In this document: positions 1 to 12,236 of the stretch, piece by piece
How the letters are laid out: each line of letters starts with the position of its first letter
How positions within the stretch are numbered: position 1 is the first letter of the stretch
Assembly: GCA_943736015.1 (NCBI GenBank)
Contig: OX031058.1
Span: 15,091,001-15,155,000, forward strand
DNA from: Tridacna crocea
Taxonomy: Eukaryota > Mollusca > Bivalvia > Cardiida > Cardiidae
Direction: 5' to 3'
DNA: 64,000 nucleotides
Translations under genes and position numbers: made by a program
The notes under the pieces: model-generated
Seen by the model: the letters and a program-made list of their open reading frames with translations, nothing else
What the model was told of the DNA's origin: nothing
Database searches by the model: none

Positions 1-145
1 TTCCCCTACATAAAAAGAATGTGGACGGGTGCTATTAAAGTCCGAATAGCAGCCAAAGTAGAGATTGCATGGGTTTGGATGCATTTTAAAGTACGGTATA
101 ACCATTCTGAAGATGACAATCTTTAAATGAGCGCTCGATAAAAGT

Positions 146-260
146 ATTGGTCGCTGGCAGAAAAATGAATTTTAAAAGAAGGTCAACAGTTGCCAGACCT
201 CACAATCTGTTGTTTACTTTAACTGGTTTCAAAGCTATTTTTCTGCTAGCGACTAACATT
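146..260. repeat. Small inverted repeat
   Basis: GGTCGCTGGCAGAAAAAT near 148 is complemented by ATTTTTCTGCTAGCGACTAA near 240. Function unknown. Confidence 0.6.
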
Positions 261-319
261 TGACCAACTGTGCAGTAACAGATTGTCATTCTAATTCCCA
301 TACTAGTGAAAGGTGTGAT

Positions 320-434
320 TTAACTTTTTACCAAACGGCGATATTTTAGGCTTGTCCAAATCGAAAGCATTTGCACGCAACAAAATGATAAAATATTTTG
401 TTTTGTGAAGGGTAGGAAACATTGTGGGAAAGGT
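320..434. mobile_element. Family-A MITE, left part only
   Basis: TTAACTTTTTACCAAACGG to GGGTAGGAAACATTGTGGG, then broken off inside the hairpin. Confidence 0.8.
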
Positions 435-439
435 AGACT

Positions 440-1185
440 GGTCCGTGCACGCACAGAATATTGATCAAAAGCAAAATGCTTCGATCCAGGTCAGCCTGCG
501 CCCATTCTGGGCCGAGACATTTTCAAAGAGCAATACACTGTTAAAAAACAAAATTCCCGCTCCATCAAATGTTTGTCCATAGTGTTGAGTCAACGTCCTT
601 CACTTGAAACTGGTTCAACTGGAACAATAACTGGGCTATCAGTTCAGACTGACATTTCTTGGGCTGTCCTACTGCGTTGTGTTACAGATCATGGCGGCCC
701 TGTTACAGAAACAGCTATATTTGGACAACATGCTGGTATTATCTAACAGCTTACCTACGGTACGGAAGGGTGTGTGGTCGATCTCCCGGTCGAGCCTCCA
801 GTTTGTCAGCGGTGACGCACAGCGGTACTAAATCAAGGAATGTCAGTTTGACCTAAAGCTCGGCAAAAAATAAAGAATGTGGTCGCTTTTCTGCACTTCT
901 GGTTCATTCCTTCCCTTTACACACCTTATTACATAATGTCTTTTTTTATCGACCATGAGGTACGAGGGTTTCGAACACGCTCTTGGAAAAGTAGAAAGTG
1001 CTGGCAACCATTACTCTTGCCCGACAAAAAAAGTGTTGTTTGGTAACTTTGCTATTTTAAAAGTTAAATATGGACTTATGGTTAAACTAGTTTAGTCAAA
1101 ATACATTAATTTTGCATTTATTGAGAAACAAGTTCTCTCAATTTTTCCTCCGGGAAAGTGCACCAGTACTCGCGCCGAATGTGTG
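440..1185. other. Non-coding stretch
   Basis: Apart from a short family-D fragment near 470-515 (CGATCCAGGTCAGCCTGCG), I see no recognisable gene or repeat. Confidence 0.5.
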
Positions 1186-1189
1186 AGCT

Positions 1190-1290
1190 AGTACGCGGTC
1201 CTAAAAGTTCACAATCGCTCCTGGGATTTGAACTCTGGACCTCATGGTTGCGAGGCCGACGCTCTACCCTCCAATCACAACCACCTCATG
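1190..1290 (-). repeat. tRNA-like SINE head
   Basis: On the minus strand GGAGGGTAGAGCGTCGGC resembles an A box, and GGTCCAGAGTTCAAATCCC a B box, at tRNA-like spacing. No clear acceptor stem, so a SINE head rather than a functional tRNA. Confidence 0.5.
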
Positions 1291-1404
1291 ACTGAATTCT
1301 TTATGATCAAGCACCAACCATTCTTAATTACTTGCTTAGTCGGACATGCATTTTTTTTCTTAATTTCAGAGAAACACGATTTCTAATAGGTTAAGCTAAA
1401 GCTC

Positions 1405-1608
1405 ATATTCACCAACCATTCTTAAGAATATTCTCAGATGTAACCTCCAAGATTTTCTAATTTTGAAAGTAACATAACTTCTGATTGGCTAAACCAACTG
1501 GTTTGGCCAATCAGGAGTTGTGTTACTTTTATGCTTAGATAATTGTAGAGATTAAGACAAAGAGTGTTCTTAAGAAAATTTGGTGAATACGTGCCCAAAT
1601 GGTATAGT
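1405..1608. mobile_element. Family-E palindromic MITE
   Basis: CACCAACCATTCTTAAGAATA at the left and TTCTTAAGAAAATTTGGTGAA at the right, with a TTCTGATTGGCTAAACCA / TGGTTTGGCCAATCAGGAG centre. Confidence 0.85.
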
Positions 1609-1907
1609 TGATAGGGTTTAGCAAACAATTTCATGTTTTAGAGAAGGAATATAGGAATACACTAGGAATATAACCCAGCATCATTCGTTGATAGGATCCA
1701 TTGGCATTTGAATTTATCCTTTTTGTATCTGTTGAATGCTCTCTTGCTACAAATGATTTCGACATAATTTATGCATGTTTCAAGACACCCAACGGACAAA
1801 AGGTGTGGTGTAGTGCGTAGGGTTTTCCATTATTTCAGACCAATCACTGCGACCAGTGCACCTAGTGCGTATTGCGATTCTAGCATACTAGTTAGACTAC
1901 AATTTTT

Positions 1908-2165
1908 GCCCGCCAGGGTGGCTCAGTGGTGAGCGTGTTGGACTCATGACCTGGTGGTTGTGAGTTCGATACCCGTTTGAGGCTAACTTTCTTTCTGGCG
2001 TATTTTCGCCTCTTTCCTCTGCTGAAGCATATGAGAAAAGTAGTCGGTGGCTTTTGAAAGAAAGTTATGTCAATGCTGGTGTGAGAAGCCAGGAAACATA
2101 ATTATGTGCGTCACTGACCGCCATGACATGACCTCAGCTGTTAGAGTGGCTTTAAACCCCAATAC
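1908..2165 (+). mobile_element. tRNA-derived SINE
   Basis: The head has an A box (GGTGGCTCAGTGGTGAGCG) and a B box (GGTTGTGAGTTCGATACCC) at tRNA spacing. A body of about 180 bp ends CTCAGCTGTTAGAGTGGC...AATACAACCAAAAT. A 5'-truncated relative of the body occurs at 27813-27912. Confidence 0.75.
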
Positions 2166-2169
2166 AACC

Positions 2170-3930
2170 AAAATAGACTAAAAGTAATTACTATACTTAA
2201 ACATAGCTAAAAATAAGCTAGGATTGCTCAGTCGGTTCAGCTGCGTTAAGTCTGTCGACCACTGCGGGAGCCATATTTGGGTCATCTTGCTTTGGTTACG
2301 CTTGTAATTGGGGATCACACTTTTCTACGATGGTACACGCACTTCATTGATGTGGTACACCTACATCATTGGTGTTTCAGTTCCAGCTTAGGGCAGCGGT
2401 CTTTCAAAGAACGTATAGTCACGAATAAAGCTTTGACAACAGAAACTCGATTTGTTTTAGAACTGAAAGATTTCTTTTGGGCGGTAAAGGTTTCGTCACG
2501 CTTCGTAACAGTTAATTAAACGCTAATGAACTTGTTCACTAGGAAGGTAACAATATGAAACGTTGGGGTGGTTGGTATATAAAAAAAACTCCTTTGATAC
2601 AGTGAACATCTGCTTGCATCATAAACGGCCATAATGTAGGACAATTCCATTGTTCTTTTATCTATACAAGTCCTTTTGAAGAGTGGGACGTTTAACTCAT
2701 GACACTGTGTATGTAATATGATAAACTCGACATTTTTTCGACTACTGAAATAAGACAATCCACTGAAATCCAGAAATAGTTTTATATTTCATAAGTGTTT
2801 TACAAAACAAGCCTACCTGTACAGATTACTATCAAACTGTAAGTACTATTCAGTCTGAAGTCGATCTTTGCAGTCCGCAAAAGCCAACATCTTCGCCCCC
2901 TGGTGCAGAAAAGATCAAAGCCCCCATATATTTATTTTTACTGTTGGTATCTTAAGCAACAGTGGGTGCTCTGAATGCAGACCTTGTATGATGAAATCAC
3001 ATTGCGCAGAACGTGCATTCTAGGGTAAATCGGTAATAAAAATGTAAAAAAAATATAGTACTACTAATCTAGAGGTCGGATTTTTGACTGGATTTTTCAG
3101 AGACACTGCCTTTGTGTTCCCACTCAACAAGGGGTAGCCTGCATTACAATTTGGTTATTGCTTTCTTTTATAATTGAGCCATGCTCTGACAAAAGGGAGT
3201 TTAACGCATCTTCAAAGTGCATGATACTATGCAAGTATTACATTATTATTGATGCATAGAGTCCATTTTGTAAAATCTTCTTCTCCCAAACCATAAGGGC
3301 TAGAGCTTTCTTATTTGGTATGTAGCATTATCTTGTGGCCCTCTACCAAAGTACTTCAAATTATGGTCCTGGTGTGAAAGTTAGCCCTATGTTGTTGGTC
3401 TCAGATTTCACATAGAGATAAAGAGGGAAATCTTTAAAAGTCTTCTTGTGAGCACTCTTGAGACCACATTTCTTGCTAAGCTGAATTGAAAATTGGTTAG
3501 AATGTCTGTCACAATAAAATCTCACATGAGTCTGCATTGAATGCTTGTTCGGAATATAACTTTGTTATCTCAAGTCGGAACGACTTCAAAATTGATATGC
3601 ATGTTTGTTGTGATATTACCGAGAACTCGGTTCAAGAACAATAACTCTACCTAGCATGGATTTTGAGTAATTCCACTTTGATCTTTATTTTAATAGTATT
3701 GTCTGCTTGTCCAGAGTGGAATTTTGAAGTCTCAAGTCAAATTGTTTGTTGCATTGCCAGCCCTTTGCAACTATTATAGGCCTACCTCCTTTACAACTGG
3801 TGGTGGGATTGCATATCTTGCGACAATTTGCTGCTCTTGTTTCATCATCATTAGCCCTTGAACCTCAATATTTGGTAATTATAATCTTTGTTGTAGACCT
3901 TTGCTGCTTAGTACTCAGGTGAGCGATATA
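2170..3930. other. Non-coding stretch
   Basis: No gene supported. Only a weak tRNA-like tract near 2220-2275 (TTGCTCAGTCGGTTCAGC). Confidence 0.5.
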
Positions 3931-3934
3931 GGAC

Positions 3935-4082
3935 CATCATTGTCCTCTTGTTTCTAAATACATCTGATTGGCTAAACCAAATGGTTTAGCCAGAAAGATG
4001 TTGTGTTACTTTCCAATGCAGAAAACATTCTGGAGAATAAGACAAAGAATGTTCTTGAGAATGGTTGGTGAATACGGGCCCT
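3935..4082. mobile_element. Family-E MITE, left arm truncated
   Basis: The centre GATTGGCTAAACCAAATGG and the right arm ending GAATGGTTGGTGAATACGGG are present. Most of the left arm is missing. Confidence 0.8.
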
Positions 4083-4765
4083 GCACGTCAGAAACCCAGA
4101 GGTAGCTTTGCCCAAGTGTACACTATATACGGGCCAAATCAAAGAACCAAAGATGTGTATTAGAAGAATAGTACTTTGTTGTATCCGAATCTATCACCCG
4201 CAACTCTGACTTACGGTCCATACCAACTGTACCTAGAGCCCATAAGGGCTTTAATCCTACAAATTCATCTGAATGTGCAATCTAATACATGTATTCATTC
4301 ACTCTTCTCATTTCAGCTGCCTTTTGATCTACTTCTTGGGGATTATATATATGTATCCAATCGAATAAACAGGAATTTTCCAAGGAAAAAAAACTGTGGC
4401 CATGTTTATTCCACGGTCTCCAGCAGGCTTATTTTAGAGGCAAATCAATGATAGCAGTATGCAAGTGTTGGTACCGCTTATATTTTTCACACGTTACCGT
4501 ATAACCCATTTCTTCGGATCTCTTTTTTGTAGAAGCAAACGCTCCTTTTCATAGGATAGTTTGCATTGACATGTAAGCTTGAAAATGCACCTAATTGAAA
4601 AGTTCCCTTTTCAACAAGTTGTTGTAAAGAAAGGGGAAAGAAGCAATTGCTTGTTGGATCTTTTTTTTTTTCATTACTTCTCGTCTTATCGAATAAGAAA
4701 TGATTTTATTATATTTATATTTCATAAGCTCTTGCGGCGTATATCTTTTGTTTTAAAAGTGATAA

Positions 4766-5032
4766 ATGGCTTCCAACACGCGACAAGGGTCATTTGGACA
4801 TTTGCATAGTTCGTTACAAATCGGCTTGCGCAATTCGCGCAGGCTAACCCGAGACGGAACTTTACAACTACATTAGAACTTCTACTACAGTAGACTTTTG
4901 AAACACAGAAGATATTACATAAAAACATAAAATGTCGTTTCGGGTAGGCCTGCACGGGTTGCGCAGGCTGATCCAACGAGACAATTTACGCACATTTCCG
5001 AATACACCTTTTCGCGTGTTGCAGGCCACAGG
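4766..5032. mobile_element. Family-C double-hairpin MITE
   Basis: CCAACACGCGACAAGG to CTTTTCGCGTGTTGCAGG. Two GC-rich hairpins (GCGCAATTCGCGCAGGC and CCTGCACGGGTTGCGCAGG) flank an AT-rich core. Confidence 0.8.
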
Positions 5033-5035
5033 AAA

Positions 5036-5273
5036 TTAATTATTACCAAACGACAAAGTTTTAGGTTTGTCCAAATCGAAAGCATTTGCAGACGACAAAA
5101 TCAAAATAAAATTGTCGGAATATTTGACATTATTTTACTTTGTGAAGGGTAGAAAACATGGTGGGAAAAGGAGAAAATGCTGGTTACCAGCATTTTCTCC
5201 TTTTCCCAACATGTTTTCTAAAGGCTTCTTTCTCAGGGTCGTCAAAAGTAGGAATTGTTTGGTAATGGGTTAA
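5036..5273. mobile_element. Family-A MITE, near full length
   Basis: TTAA at both ends; left end TTACCAAACGACAAAG; hairpin GGAGAAAATGCTGGTTACCAG; right end GGTAATGGGTTAA. Confidence 0.9.
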
Positions 5274-5279
5274 ACACCT

Positions 5280-6120
5280 TCAGCTTTGAAAGGTAAAACT
5301 CCATTTAGCACTTCAAAGTGTCTGTGACCTAAAAAACGTTGTATTACGAATAAAATGTAATGCAAGAATGACAGAAAAATAACACCAATTTTCCATATCA
5401 AGTAACAAAGCATTTTATGAATCAAATTTCTGTTTTTATTAATTCGTAACCAGCCATCTCGTGTGTGATAAAAAAACAACAACAACAGAATTGAACCAAA
5501 AACACGTGTATTGGAACCCTCAATTCTGTACCAAAAACAAAATATTGGAGTCGTAAAATTCATTTAGCATATGGAGTCGACAGTTTGAATATAGCTTGAA
5601 AACGAGTTCTGGTTGGCTTTTGCCAACATGCAACAACATGTCTTTAGTATGAATTGTAACATTCAGTATTCATTTTCTTTGCAAATTTGTTTTATAATAC
5701 TTATTAATCAACAAATGTTTGAAGCTGACTTTTATTCTAACATGTCACCTTAGTATTTTTGTGATGAGATACTGTATGTACAAGTCGTAATAAAGGTACG
5801 TCTTTGTGAACGAACAGAAAACATTATTGTTGGAAAGGGAGAATAGCACAAAACACAACTGGTTGAGATGCGGTTTTTCGAGGGGTGGGAGTTGGGGGGG
5901 TCTAGTGTGGGCAACATGACTTATTTTTGATAGAAACAAATAGCAAAGCCCGTGGCTTGCCTACGAAAGTACAGCAGGGGTTCAAACATGGTGATTTTCT
6001 CTCTATTTTCAAAATAGTGGTGTGACACCTGAGTGGATCAACATCTGCTTGTCTATCCATGTGGTCTGTTCTGGCCTGAACTTGGCTGTACTAACTCTTT
6101 CAGGGCCAAGTATACATGTA
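5280..6120. other. Non-coding stretch
   Basis: AT-rich sequence without a recognisable gene or repeat. Confidence 0.45.
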
Positions 6121-6123
6121 TAA

Positions 6124-6378
6124 TGGCTTGCAACACGCGCAAAGGTTCATTTGCGTAAAGTGTCGTCTCGGATCAGCGTGTGCAGTCCGCACAGGCTAAT
6201 CCGGAACCACACTTTCCGAATTTATGCGATTTTCTGTTTTACGCAACTCTACTGTAGCACAAAATCTAATGTAGTCGTAAAGTGCCGTCTCGGATTAGCC
6301 TGCGCGGACTGCGCAGGCTCATCCGGGACGACACTTTACGCAAATGTCCGAATGCACCTTTTCGCGTGTTGCACTCCA
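6124..6378. mobile_element. Family-C double-hairpin MITE, full length
   Basis: TTGCAACACGCGCAAAGG to CCTTTTCGCGTGTTGCA. Near-perfect GTAAAGTGCCGTCTCGGATT / CATCCGGGACGACACTTTAC stem at 6275-6345. Confidence 0.85.
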
Positions 6379-6584
6379 TATAGACTCGACTTTTATCGAC
6401 GGCGAAAAATATAATCCCCGAAAACCAAGACAGATTTTAGTTTTACATTTCAGGCATATCTTAACAAGCGGAAACTATAGATCCGACTTCAGACTGCACA
6501 GTTTCGTTCACTTTTATCCGTCAGCAATAGCCACGTGTTTTCGGGGATGGTACTGAGACAGGTGTGTTCCCCAGAAAAAAATAA

Positions 6585-6694
6585 GTATAAGTTATTGATC
6601 ATATATTCCATTTGTATGGAATTAAATCGGAGGGAGGCGAAGCCGACCGACGATTTAGTTTCATACAAATGAAATATATGATCAATAACTAACT
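6585..6694. repeat. Palindrome of about 107 bp
   Basis: AGTTATTGATCATATATTCC at the left is complemented by ATATATGATCAATAACT at the right around a GAAGCC centre. Confidence 0.8.
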
Positions 6695-8485
6695 TACAGT
6701 TTGCCCTACTTTCTAACTGACTGACAGTTAAGAACTGGTGGAAAGAGCCATACAAGAACGACAGAAAGCTGAGTTCGACACGCCTCTTTTGATTGACGGT
6801 TGTACGTACGTGCGTTTTCAGTCGTACGGCGTTAAAACTGTTACTCAGGTTGTCCTTGAACTAGTTTCAGGACAATTGTCTGCAGTCAGACTCATTTGGC
6901 ATATCACGGGTGATGGTAGCCATCATATCCCTCGCCTGTATCTACACGGCGGGGAATCACGTGAGACAACAACAACAACAATGACCGTTATTTGAAAAAA
7001 TTCCCCGACTTCAGGTAAGAAAATCTTCAATAATTCCGTTAATACATGACCGATTGGAATTTGGTTTGAAGCAGAGAAGGCGGAAGGACTCCAGGGATTT
7101 GCTTGATATGTTAGAATTTTTAAACAACACCTGATAAAAAAAGTTATTGACGAGCAAACAAATTTTTTACCCTGGATAATTTGTTTGCTCGTCAATAACT
7201 TTTTTATCAGGTGTTGTTTAAAAAATCTAACACATCAAGCAAATCCCCGGAGTCCTTCCGCCTTCTCTGCTTCAAACCAAATTCCAATCGGTCACGAATT
7301 AACGGAATTATTGAAGATTTTCTTACCTGAAGTTGGGGAATTTTTTCAAATAACGGTCATTGTTGTTGTTATTGTGTCACGTGATTCCCCGCCGTGATCT
7401 AGTGGATTGATATGCAGCAGATCGGTACACTCGGAAATACGCCGGTATACCGTTCTGAAAATTGTCAGGCTCCTCTTCCAAAAGAAAACTTGGGTTTTAA
7501 TTTTTTATCGAAATCTTTCGAACCATATTTCGACAAACAATTCGTAGATCTACATTAATTTTTTTTATCAATTTCGATTGAAGTTTTAACCGACAGATAC
7601 ACAGATGTGAATAACTTCATTGAGGTCGTTAAGTCGTTGCTAAACGAATCACATTGGCCCGCCATTGTATAAGATCATGTGACTCGCAGTTCAAATGTAA
7701 ACGGCCGTTTTACGGGCGAGATTAGATGTAGGTACGGAAACTGCCGAATTTCATGCTCTTTGAAGCGATAGATTCAGCAATGGATGCATGCTTTGAGCCG
7801 GTTGAAGACGAGGAATTTTATAAAGAATTTATTTTCCCCGACAAAGGCGACGTGTTGCTAACACAAGTGTGTACAATAAACACCCATGTCCCTCTAAAGT
7901 GGCTCATTGTCCAGGATCTGCTTCATACCAGATAAGCCCTCTTTTTTACTGCCCTGAGGCAGAAGGCGCGTGAAAACATTGCGGGTAGAGGAGAAATTGC
8001 TTGTAAGGAGCATTTTCTCCTTTCCTGCTATGTCTATTTTTTTCTTTCCACAGACAAATCCTTTAATTTGAGCAAGTACCAAGTTGTTGTCTGCAAACGG
8101 TTTCAAATTGGACCCAAGCCAAATTTCCCAGCCTGGTAGTCAAAACCAAAGGTTATTTGGTAAAGGGTTAAATACCAGGTGGCCAAGTACGAGTTATTTA
8201 GTCCCGATATTCACGTGGAAATTACGTCACTTTTTTGGCGATGATGCAATTACTTGGAATAATCCCCGCCCCTTTTACTACAGTGTATGCATTAGATTGG
8301 TATTTACTCTACAAGGACCAGCTAAAATACTGTGGGCGGAGCTTCTCGTTAACCGGGATACAACTGTATATAGGTCAACCATTTAATAACATATTGCAAC
8401 ATATTGAGTCTGTATGGAATTAAATCCAGCAGTTTTGAACGAAATCCGGCGTTTTCATTGGTTTAGAAAGTAGGGCAAACTGTAA
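6694..8485. mobile_element. 1.8-kb unit with 23-bp perfect inverted termini
   Basis: TTACAGTTTGCCCTACTTTC at 6694 and its exact complement ending at 8485 match over 23 bp. The interior holds a 451-bp palindrome, two short coding-like frames (6735-6846 and 7753-7860, both low confidence) and a degenerate family-A copy (about 7930-8171). Looks like a decayed DNA transposon; no transposase motif was seen. Confidence 0.6.
6945..7395. repeat. 451-bp long palindrome
   Basis: CACGGCGGGGAATCACGTGA at the left is complemented by TCACGTGATTCCCCGCCGTG at the right. The arms of about 225 bp match almost throughout (AACAACACCTGATAAAAAA / TTTTTTATCAGGTGTTGTT) and meet near 7170. Confidence 0.92.
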
Positions 8486-8699
8486 GATCTTTTTTTGGCC
8501 AACATTTGTGTTGACATTATCAATTATTGGTAGTAGAAAAGGGTAGAGCTAGTTTATTTGCCTTTCTACTTAACTTTTTGACGCAAGAAATTACGGATGA
8601 GATATCGGAATGGAGATGTAGGTATAAAGATAGAAAAGTCTTGTTTATAAAAATGAGGGAAAAATATAAAGTTGACAGGTGATCATGAGGATTGTCCAT

Positions 8700-10500
8700 C
8701 GCCCAGGTGTTTCAGTTGACATATTTGATTGACAGATTATCACATGTTTATTACATCTTTCGTCTTTCAACTGTTTATTACACGGAGCATTTTTCTCACC
8801 GAGAGCGTTCAACTCGTCTAAGTAGCGCTTGTATTCACAGTAGTAAGATTTCGCCTAATATAATTTACATGTATAACGACCTGTAGACGACTTTTATGCT
8901 TCCTACAGGCCTTCCTGTAAACCTGTGGACAAATATCAGATGATCAGTTGATTAAGCCCCTCAACGGTAATTACACTGTGATACTCACCTTCTCCTAACA
9001 TTTGTTTACAAGTAAACTGATTTACTACTCATATAATAAGACTATTGTAATAATGATAAAGAGATAGATGAGTCACAGTATTCAGTCAAAATCATTCTAA
9101 ATACATTTCCGTTCATAAACAGTTTAAACGCGATTTATCAATTTCGCCAGTGGCTACGGAATGCAAGTAAGTTTTCTGTAACGTTAGTTTTTATTGTAGT
9201 TGATTGAAAGATTTTCAAGAGCACAACCACGTTTTAAATCATACATGTATGACAAAACGTAGTTGCGAAGAAAATAGACTTGATCAATATGGGAAAGGTT
9301 AGATGTATTTCGGAAATGGCTAAGTTGTAATTAGTCTCGTACTATGTATATGTACTACTTTTGAAAACTTTTTGACCTAAAGATAAATCATTTTCCTTAT
9401 TTTTTCATAAATGTTTTAGAAGGCGATGACAGAACGGGTCTGGCCTTCTTATTTCAACCGTCTAACTAAAATCCTGTATTGATGAATTACTCATTTTAAA
9501 AAAGAAATAGGTCGTCATAGATAAATTAACAGACGCGTCTCTTTCAATGTACATATGAAAATAACACGCAGATCAAAAAACTGTAAGCCAATTACAAAAA
9601 GAAAGAACTTCAGACTTAAATGTCATATATCATTAGCTCAAAATTTGAAATTGGGATCGTTTTGCAGCTTTGAAATTGTCTGGTTTATAAAATCTACATC
9701 GCGGAAGAATAAGTAAACGAAGAACATCAACACAACCAAATCACTCAAAAAGTACCCCAAGCGACTGTCATTACATCAAACCACTTTCTTATTCGATCTC
9801 AAATCACTAAAGATAAAAGAATTTATGGAAAAATGCGATAAAATAATGCCAACAATCATAGACGAAAGTGCTGTCAACTCTTAGATCAACGAGTGTTTAA
9901 TCATATAATCCATTATTATAGTTTATTTGTTAGCAAATTTTTATCATCACCTTCTATTAGTTCTTTCAGTGCTTTGATTTCACGTATCGTTTGTTATAAA
10001 TGAATTACACGATAATTTTAATGTGTGCCTGCTACAAATGTTTGCAACTAAAATAGGTTAAACTTTTTCACAAATGATAAAATCCTAGATTCCTCTTGAT
10101 TGAGATTATTTGAAAATTCGTTTGTATTTAGTGTCGTTTTCAACATAATTTCGTTATAGCTTGGTGGATAGTCATCCATCCATGCTTCCATGTGGTGTTT
10201 TTTACCAGTGCTCCGCGCGACATTCCCCCAAGCCACCGGCACTCTTTAAAAACCTCACATCATCATTGCCGAAAATGTTATTAAATGTGATAGAAGAATG
10301 AATGCTATCTCAATGAATAGGTACCACCCATTCAAGGAAAGAAATTTGCGGAGCTGGAAATTGGAAGCAGCGATCCCCACCCAGATATCAAGTCTAGTTC
10401 ATCACATAATTATAATCAAATCCACTCAGTCTGAAAATTCATTGAATCTGGAGGAAAAATGATCCTTTGGCATGTAGAAAATTTACACTAGCAAAATAAT
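8700..10500. other. Non-coding stretch
   Basis: AT-rich. No gene, palindrome or recognised repeat family seen. Confidence 0.5.
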
Positions 10501-10555
10501 TCGGTCCGTGACAGCCTGCGCGGACTGCCATGAGTCGATACTTCATGCAAATGCA

Positions 10556-10814
10556 TTAACCCATTACCACACAATCCCTACTTTTGACGCCCCCGAGAAA
10601 GAAGGCTTTAGAACACATTGTGGGAAAAGGAGAAAATGCTGGTAACCAGCATTTTCTCCTTTTCCCACAGTGGTTACCAGCATTTTCTCCTTTTCCCACA
10701 GTGTTTTCTACCTTCACAAAACAAATTTCAAATCTTCAGTCACCTATATTTTGTCGTCTGCAAATGCTTTAAATTTGAACAAACCTAAATTTTTGTCGTT
10801 CGGTAATGAGTTAA
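10556..10814. mobile_element. Family-A MITE with a duplicated hairpin arm
   Basis: TTAACCCATTACCACACAATCC to GTAATGAGTTAA. The right arm GTTACCAGCATTTTCTCC is present twice in tandem (about 10647-10700), lengthening this copy to 259 bp. Confidence 0.9.
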
Positions 10815-11051
10815 GTCCCCATTTCACAGGGCAGGGTTGAAACGTATATTCGGTCGATCTAGTCACATACTCAGGTCAGCTAGTATGGAATGTTTCAAAT
10901 GCGGTTTGTGGCAGCATGGGTAGCAAAGCGTTTATGAATGAATTTATCCTACCGTAGAGTATAATGACGTCATACTTATTGAAATTTTAACCGGATGGAA
11001 TGTGAGCTGATCAATAAATAATGCGAATTTTATTGATACGTCTGTATGTAA

Positions 11052-11290
11052 TTAACTCTTTACCAGACGACAATTTTTTTTTTTAATCCATCCATATCAA
11101 TAACATTTGCAGACGACAAATGAAATGCGAGTCAAATGCTGGAATTTATAACTGTAAAATTAGAAAACGTTGTGGAAAAAATAAGAGAAAATCTTGCCAC
11201 TTGCATGCTTTCCTCATCTCAACATATTTTTTAAAATGCCCTTTTTCCCCCTGGTGTTTGAAACTCGAGACTTTTAGAAAGGGCTTATAT
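11052..11290. mobile_element. Family-A MITE, degenerate
   Basis: TTAACTCTTTACCAGACGAC then CATTTGCAGACGACAAATG. Hairpin decayed. Confidence 0.65.
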
Positions 11291-11967
11291 TGCATTTAAA
11301 CTGATGCGCAGAACACGATGTTTTATTTTTTTGTTTTCGGGCAGTATGGATCAAGATAAGAATGTAAAGATAGTGCAGCCTGCTCCTAGATCTATACTGA
11401 TCAATACCATTCAAGATGATTAGGCCCAAAAGGCTGTAATCAAAATCAAGTTCTTTGGCTCTTTATATTTTGACTAATATTTTCTGCTAATATATTAAAC
11501 AACTTTAAGAGTTAACGTTGTATGCACACGTAGTTTAACTGTTCATGAAACGAAACAATTTTAATTCAAAGCACTGACAGGCAACAAACTGTCTGTCGTT
11601 CAAATTTGTCCTTGAAAGTGTATTTAAAAAATGTGTGAAAAGCAGAAAATCCTGTTTTTCGTTTTCACACGACGAGTTTTCACAAGTCTTCATCCAGGTG
11701 GATGAAAGAAGAGATTGTGTTATGCAAACTGAAAACATATCCTTTTTCTTGCAATGCTAAATATTTTTCCTGACAAAACTATATTAAATAGTAGTATACA
11801 GGTGCTTCACATTCGAAAAGTCTAAAATTTGTTCTTTATGGTCAGTGTTAAAGGTCAAATGATACAAAAAGCCGACTGACTTCAATGGCATTAAAAGAAG
11901 TATTTAATGTTCTAAAAGTATAAGAAAGACACTGTTAACGGCAGTTCAAAATGGTAACATATATTTG

Positions 11968-12236
11968 GGCCACTCTCTGTGAAAAAAAAAGGGGGGGCTG
12001 ATGCATCTGCGAAAAGTATAGACCAGGGTCAGCCTGCGCAGTCCGCGCAGGCTGACCTGGGTCTATACTTTTTGCGATCGATCAATTTTCTGATTGTCCA
12101 TGACCTTGTCTACCTTATGATTAAGATAGTTGTTAAAATAAAATGGCTATAAGGGATCCATAATCACATGACGGCTTGCTTTGTATAATGCATCGCGGAG
12201 AATCATTAAGCCCCCCCTTTTGTAAGAGCATGGCTC
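11968..12236. mobile_element. Family-D MITE
   Basis: CTGATGCATCTGCGAAAAGT, then a perfect central stem GGTCAGCCTGCGC / GCGCAGGCTGACC, ending AAGCCCCCCCTTTTGTAAGAGCATGGC. Confidence 0.8.

Noticed and set aside
2215-2275. Possible tRNA-like tract
   Set aside because: Only a weak A-box-like word; no B box or stems.
7753-7935. 60-residue frame beginning MLFEAIDSAMDA
   Set aside because: Coding-like composition but no motif and no partner exon; kept only as part of the 6694-8485 finding.
8084-8423. Overlapping frames of 100 and 62 residues
   Set aside because: Cross a degenerate family-A MITE and adjacent non-coding DNA; no motif.
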